49,857 nucleotides of DNA, taken from positions 1 through 49,857 of the IMG/VR virus record IMGVR_UViG_3300042691_016421; one strand, 5' to 3'. This stretch comes from a virus. The notes below the pieces were generated by a model. The model did not search any database, was not told the DNA's origin, and saw only the letters and a program-made list of their open reading frames with translations. The position numbers were made by a program, and so were the translations under genes. Shown piece by piece: positions 47,901 through 49,857 of this stretch. Each line of letters opens with the position of its first letter. Positions within the stretch are counted from its first letter, which is position 1.

Positions 47901-48135
47901 TACCTGTACATGCATTTTGCAATACTACGGTCGTAAATGTGTTACCAACTGTGTCAGTAGTAATAGAATAACTAGTAAATTTGTTATTAGCATCAGAGAA
48001 GTTATAAATTACCTGATTGGTTGTTACGTTAGTAATTAACACAATTCTTTCCCTCAGAATGCCTTGTGGAATTACGATTGTTTTTGATGTTGGGTCAAAC
48101 GTATAATACGGACTCACTATTGTTTTTCTAGCCAT
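44908..48135 (-). CDS. 1075-aa virion structural protein of marine T4-like phage type
   Basis: The opening (MARKTIVSPYYTFDPTSKTI) and TDFEYSVQSTKWESLTMINN (about 120-140) resemble large structural proteins of T4-like phages of aquatic bacteria, known to me as virion proteins without an assigned role. Two similar modules at about 248-310 and 378-440 share the pattern HxLxxGxxIxVxxxxxxxxNGxxxVxxVxxxxxFxY. The core segment GAGFIRWGFRGGDGNI, then NNNVNYEAYMRSGNLPARYE, at about 600-642 is the most distinctive part. Two further beta modules around 705 and 780 (SGSTTLTMANTTGTVVG and TATTGSPTLTGVSTSGVQIG) repeat each other. The start has GGAG five bases upstream, and a late-promoter-like box lies 30 bases upstream. 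A baseplate or fibre-base role is inferred. Confidence 0.82.
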   Translation of the reverse strand: MARKTIVSPYYTFDPTSKTIVIPQGILRERIVLITNVTTNQVIYNFSDANNKFTSYSITTDTVGNTFTTVVLQNACTGMASSNKIEILIDEYDEKFTPSEVYTDPVNKFRTSQPQALIDTDFEYSVQSTKWESLTMINNRPFAYFNVATPLAITGINATNGSRSYVLTFASGAVAAGSVVFVGDSTFAGADGLYLIDSTNGSTSSTYTGKAVFTGTTGSIFNNGVTGVYAGSIFTGASITVTSYAYSGTAITVTTTVPHGLSIGNEIAITGTTGATNNPNGSWMVATVTSPTVFVFYATNNPTSGTITGGTLYCRPLGTFNHRPFDGGVTFSTNSSSHNQQMIRQTRRYFRYQSGKGIQISTGTLLKPSLNVDSITASGTTVTVVTKIQHNLEPGTSISVARCNETAYNGNFTVATVLDPYRFTYTAGSAPPSPFVATGVYVLSVTGWNGASCRIGTFDSQNGIYFEFDGQTLYAVRRSSVYQIAGFVSVNAGDSTVTGQTTNGVATYFSKQLQPNDFIVIKGMSYRVLNITSDTSLTINPPYRGTSNLTNATMSKTIETRVPQSQWNLDRVDGTGPSGFTVDIGKMQMYYMDYSWYGAGFIRWGFRGGDGNIIYCHKMINNNVNYEAYMRSGNLPARYEVATFPRTSLLTQTLTSGASSAYVASHLDWYNATPSLPGTVWIRNSTQSEFVQYTGKSQDVSLTGNTISGSTTLTMANTTGTVVGQYIQGVGIPYGTIVNSISTNVSVTMSQAATFSASSSTILFNPYLSGLTRTSAGGTLTFTATTGSPTLTGVSTSGVQIGQQVIGTYIPPGAGVVSFVTNTSITLNYATTGAGGSTSLIFAPLGQTTAQTFTVSSPNTNMTMVEIYAPDFSPTISHWGTSVIMDGRFDDDKSFVFTRGMTTALSISNGTTNAIISLRIAPSVSNGITASTLGTRELVNRMQMVLRQMDVFSNGQFLMTLVLNGTVSSATPNWQSQGGSSLAQYITHTAGTTVSGGEIIYGFFLNTSGGASFTTTSVELDLIRDMGTSILSGGSALSNNGIYPDGPDVITITAQNIGSGSANIFGRASWTEAQA

Positions 48136-48164
48136 TTTTACTCCAGTTAACTAAGATTATCATA

Positions 48165-48172
48165 TATTTATC
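48165..48172 (-). promoter_or_regulatory. Candidate T4-type late promoter (GATAAATA)
   Basis: In the 46-bp gap before the 1075-aa gene the transcribed strand reads GATAAATA. This is one mismatch from the T4 late box TATAAATA, which alone defines late promoters of T4-like phages. Placing the box at -13 to -6 gives a leader of roughly 20-25 bases containing the GGAG ribosome binding site. No other gap in the window has a comparable match. No late sigma factor gene is in view, so this rests on sequence and position. Confidence 0.5.
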
Positions 48173-48181
48173 TTACCTAAA

Positions 48182-49857
48182 TTAATACCCGAACATAATA
48201 TCAGCCGGGCTGAATGGATATTTCTTAACATTTGTACTTGATACCCCTGACTGTGTTCTGACCATAATATCAGAATTTGTAGGGGGCGGGCTACTAAATG
48301 TTATATATCCTGTATCAATAATTGTATAGCCCTTGAAGGCTCCTAATACGAAACTTTGCCAAATTACATCAACATTCCATACAAATGCGGGCTGTATAGA
48401 TCCATTTACTGCAACTAGTATAGAGAACGGGTCGGATAATGTTGACGGTACTTGATTATATGTAAGTTGGAAAGTACCTCTAGATCCGTCTGCTGAATAT
48501 GACAAGTCATCAAATTCATATAATCCAGTAGCACCTGTTGCCGCCCATGTCAAGTTTCCGGCGCCGTCTGTAACTAAGGTCTCTCCTAGACTACCGCCAG
48601 TTATCTTCAAATTAGCGTTAGAATTTAATGTGACTAGACCAGTTACTGTTAGACTTAGTAAGTTACCCAAACTTGTAATATTTGGCTGGGCCGCTGTTGA
48701 TATATTACCAACATAGGTGTTTGCAGTTATTACGTTGGCACCAGAAATATTACCACCTGATCCAGATCCTGTAGTAATATTACCCGCAAATAGTGTACCA
48801 GTAGTTTTGTTGAATGTTAAGTTAGCATTTCCAGCAAATGAGCCAGCGTCATTGAACTGAACATATGTGTTAGCTCCGCCCGGTGTGCCACCACCTCCAC
48901 CTCCACCGGCAGCCCAAGTCAAGTTTCCTGCGCCATCAGTCTGTAAGAAATAGTTTGCAGTACCGCCTGCGATATGTAAATTGCTTGCATCTCCTAGTGT
49001 TACATTTGGTCCAGATAATGATACATTTCCTGTAGCAGTTATACCATATGTAGTTAATCCTCCTACACCACTAGTACCTAAAGTTAAATTACCATAAATA
49101 CCAACATCACCTGATATAGCATTATGACCTGTGACTATTGTTATAGTTCCAGAACTATCTTGGATATTGCTTGTTTTTACATACCCTGTACCAGTAGCTA
49201 CTAATCCACCGGATACAGTTAAACCACTTAATGTACCGACACTTGTAATGTTTGGCTGTGCATTTGTAAGTACTGTACCAGCATAAGCCGCATAGTTTGC
49301 ATTTGCTACAGTACCAGTTAATTGACTACCATTACCAACAAAATAGTTACCAGTTATATTTGCATTAGCATCACGTATTACTACTGTGTTTGCGGTAGCC
49401 GCCGTCGCTGTATCATACCCATCTAATAAATCAGCATTTAAGTTTGTTACTTTGGTAGTTGACGCTACTGTTAAAGGTGCTGTTCCTGTTGCAATATTAC
49501 TTACTAAGAAGCTAGCGGTTATATTGCCAGCAGTTGCAAAGTTACCGGATGTAGTTGTACCAGTTACACTTAAACTTGCTAGTGTTCCTAATGATGTAAT
49601 ATTCGGTTGAGCATTAGTAGTTAATGTACCAGTTAGATAATTAGCACCTACTAAATTGCCACCTGTAAATGTGTTACTTGCACCCAATGTTGTATCAATT
49701 AATGTACCAACTGATGTAATATTAGGTTGACTATTTGTGAGTACTGTACCAGCATATAAACTGTAATTTGCATTTGCAATAGTACCTGTTAATTGACTGC
49801 CATTACCCAAGAAATAACTAGCACGTACATTGCCAAAAGTATTGAATGTCGCTACTT
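48182..49857 (-). CDS. Fibre-like protein with QPNITS/GNGSQLTG repeats, 5' end outside the window
   Basis: The frame is open through the window edge: bases before the TTG at 49808-49810 translate as VATFNTFGNVRASYF, which fits the repeat. The true start therefore lies beyond 49857, and 557 codons are visible. The protein carries four copies of QPNITS(V/L)G(T/N)L, two of GNGSQLTGT.ANANY and two of DGAGNLTWAA. It also has NADLLDGYDTATAATANTVV, a type common in phage fibre shafts, and a Gly-rich hinge (AAGGGGGGGTPGG). The C-terminal 110 residues (LYEFDDLSYSADGSRGTFQL onward, ending PFSPADIMFGY) form a separate, non-repetitive domain, perhaps a tip or attachment domain. It is likely a long tail fibre or related adhesin. 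Confidence 0.83.
   Translation of the reverse strand, partial: VATFNTFGNVRASYFLGNGSQLTGTIANANYSLYAGTVLTNSQPNITSVGTLIDTTLGASNTFTGGNLVGANYLTGTLTTNAQPNITSLGTLASLSVTGTTTSGNFATAGNITASFLVSNIATGTAPLTVASTTKVTNLNADLLDGYDTATAATANTVVIRDANANITGNYFVGNGSQLTGTVANANYAAYAGTVLTNAQPNITSVGTLSGLTVSGGLVATGTGYVKTSNIQDSSGTITIVTGHNAISGDVGIYGNLTLGTSGVGGLTTYGITATGNVSLSGPNVTLGDASNLHIAGGTANYFLQTDGAGNLTWAAGGGGGGGTPGGANTYVQFNDAGSFAGNANLTFNKTTGTLFAGNITTGSGSGGNISGANVITANTYVGNISTAAQPNITSLGNLLSLTVTGLVTLNSNANLKITGGSLGETLVTDGAGNLTWAATGATGLYEFDDLSYSADGSRGTFQLTYNQVPSTLSDPFSILVAVNGSIQPAFVWNVDVIWQSFVLGAFKGYTIIDTGYITFSSPPPTNSDIMVRTQSGVSSTNVKKYPFSPADIMFGY

Noticed and set aside
1-49857. tRNA genes, integrase, transposase or attachment sites
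   Set aside because: Nearly all bases are in supported coding frames, the gaps are under 60 bases, and no cloverleaf-like sequence or recombinase motif was seen.

Overview
The window is about 49.9 kb of AT-rich DNA in which every supported gene lies on the minus strand, so gene order runs from position 49857 down to 1. It looks like part of a large tailed-phage genome, most likely a T4-related myovirus of an aquatic bacterium. The grounds are class Ia ribonucleotide reductase genes with a glutaredoxin, a PAAR spike-tip protein, a small Sm-like protein of a kind I associate with marine T4-like phages, tail-fibre proteins with repeats such as GNGSQLTG and QPNITS, and almost no intergenic DNA. 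No terminase, capsid, polymerase or tRNA gene lies in the window, so the assignment is by family resemblance and no host can be named.

Layout in transcription order: (1) 49857-43835 holds virion genes: a fibre-like protein cut by the window edge, a 1075-aa virion structural protein behind a candidate T4-type late promoter, a 175-aa fibre-like protein, and a 178-aa protein ending in a tail-assembly-chaperone-like domain. (2) 43835-9182 (34.7 kb, about 70% of the window) is three contiguous giant genes of 3286, 3105 and 5159 aa. They consist almost wholly of RCC1-type repeats of about 50 aa, with two LamG-like lectin domains in the first gene. Their stop and start codons overlap, and the second and third genes begin inside the repeat pattern without an N-terminal domain of their own. 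(3) After a 57-bp gap with a hairpin, 9124-6034 encodes a TPR/glycosyltransferase/methyltransferase fusion, a second methyltransferase and a GT25-type glycosyltransferase. (4) 6033-986 holds an unknown protein, nrdA, a 67-aa unknown protein, nrdB, a RyR-domain-like protein, a glutaredoxin and an Sm-like protein. (5) 984-1 holds the PAAR protein and the first 235 codons of another, probably structural, gene that runs off the window.

Neighbouring genes mostly overlap by TAATG or ATGA or are 0-1 nt apart, which suggests long polycistronic messages with coupled translation. My working interpretation is that the RCC1 giants are beta-propeller arrays used as adhesins or a fibrous virion coat. The adjacent glycosyltransferase/methyltransferase cassette could modify them or host glycans, and the nrd cassette supplies dNTPs. 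The RCC1 array is the outstanding feature; its function is inferred, not shown.
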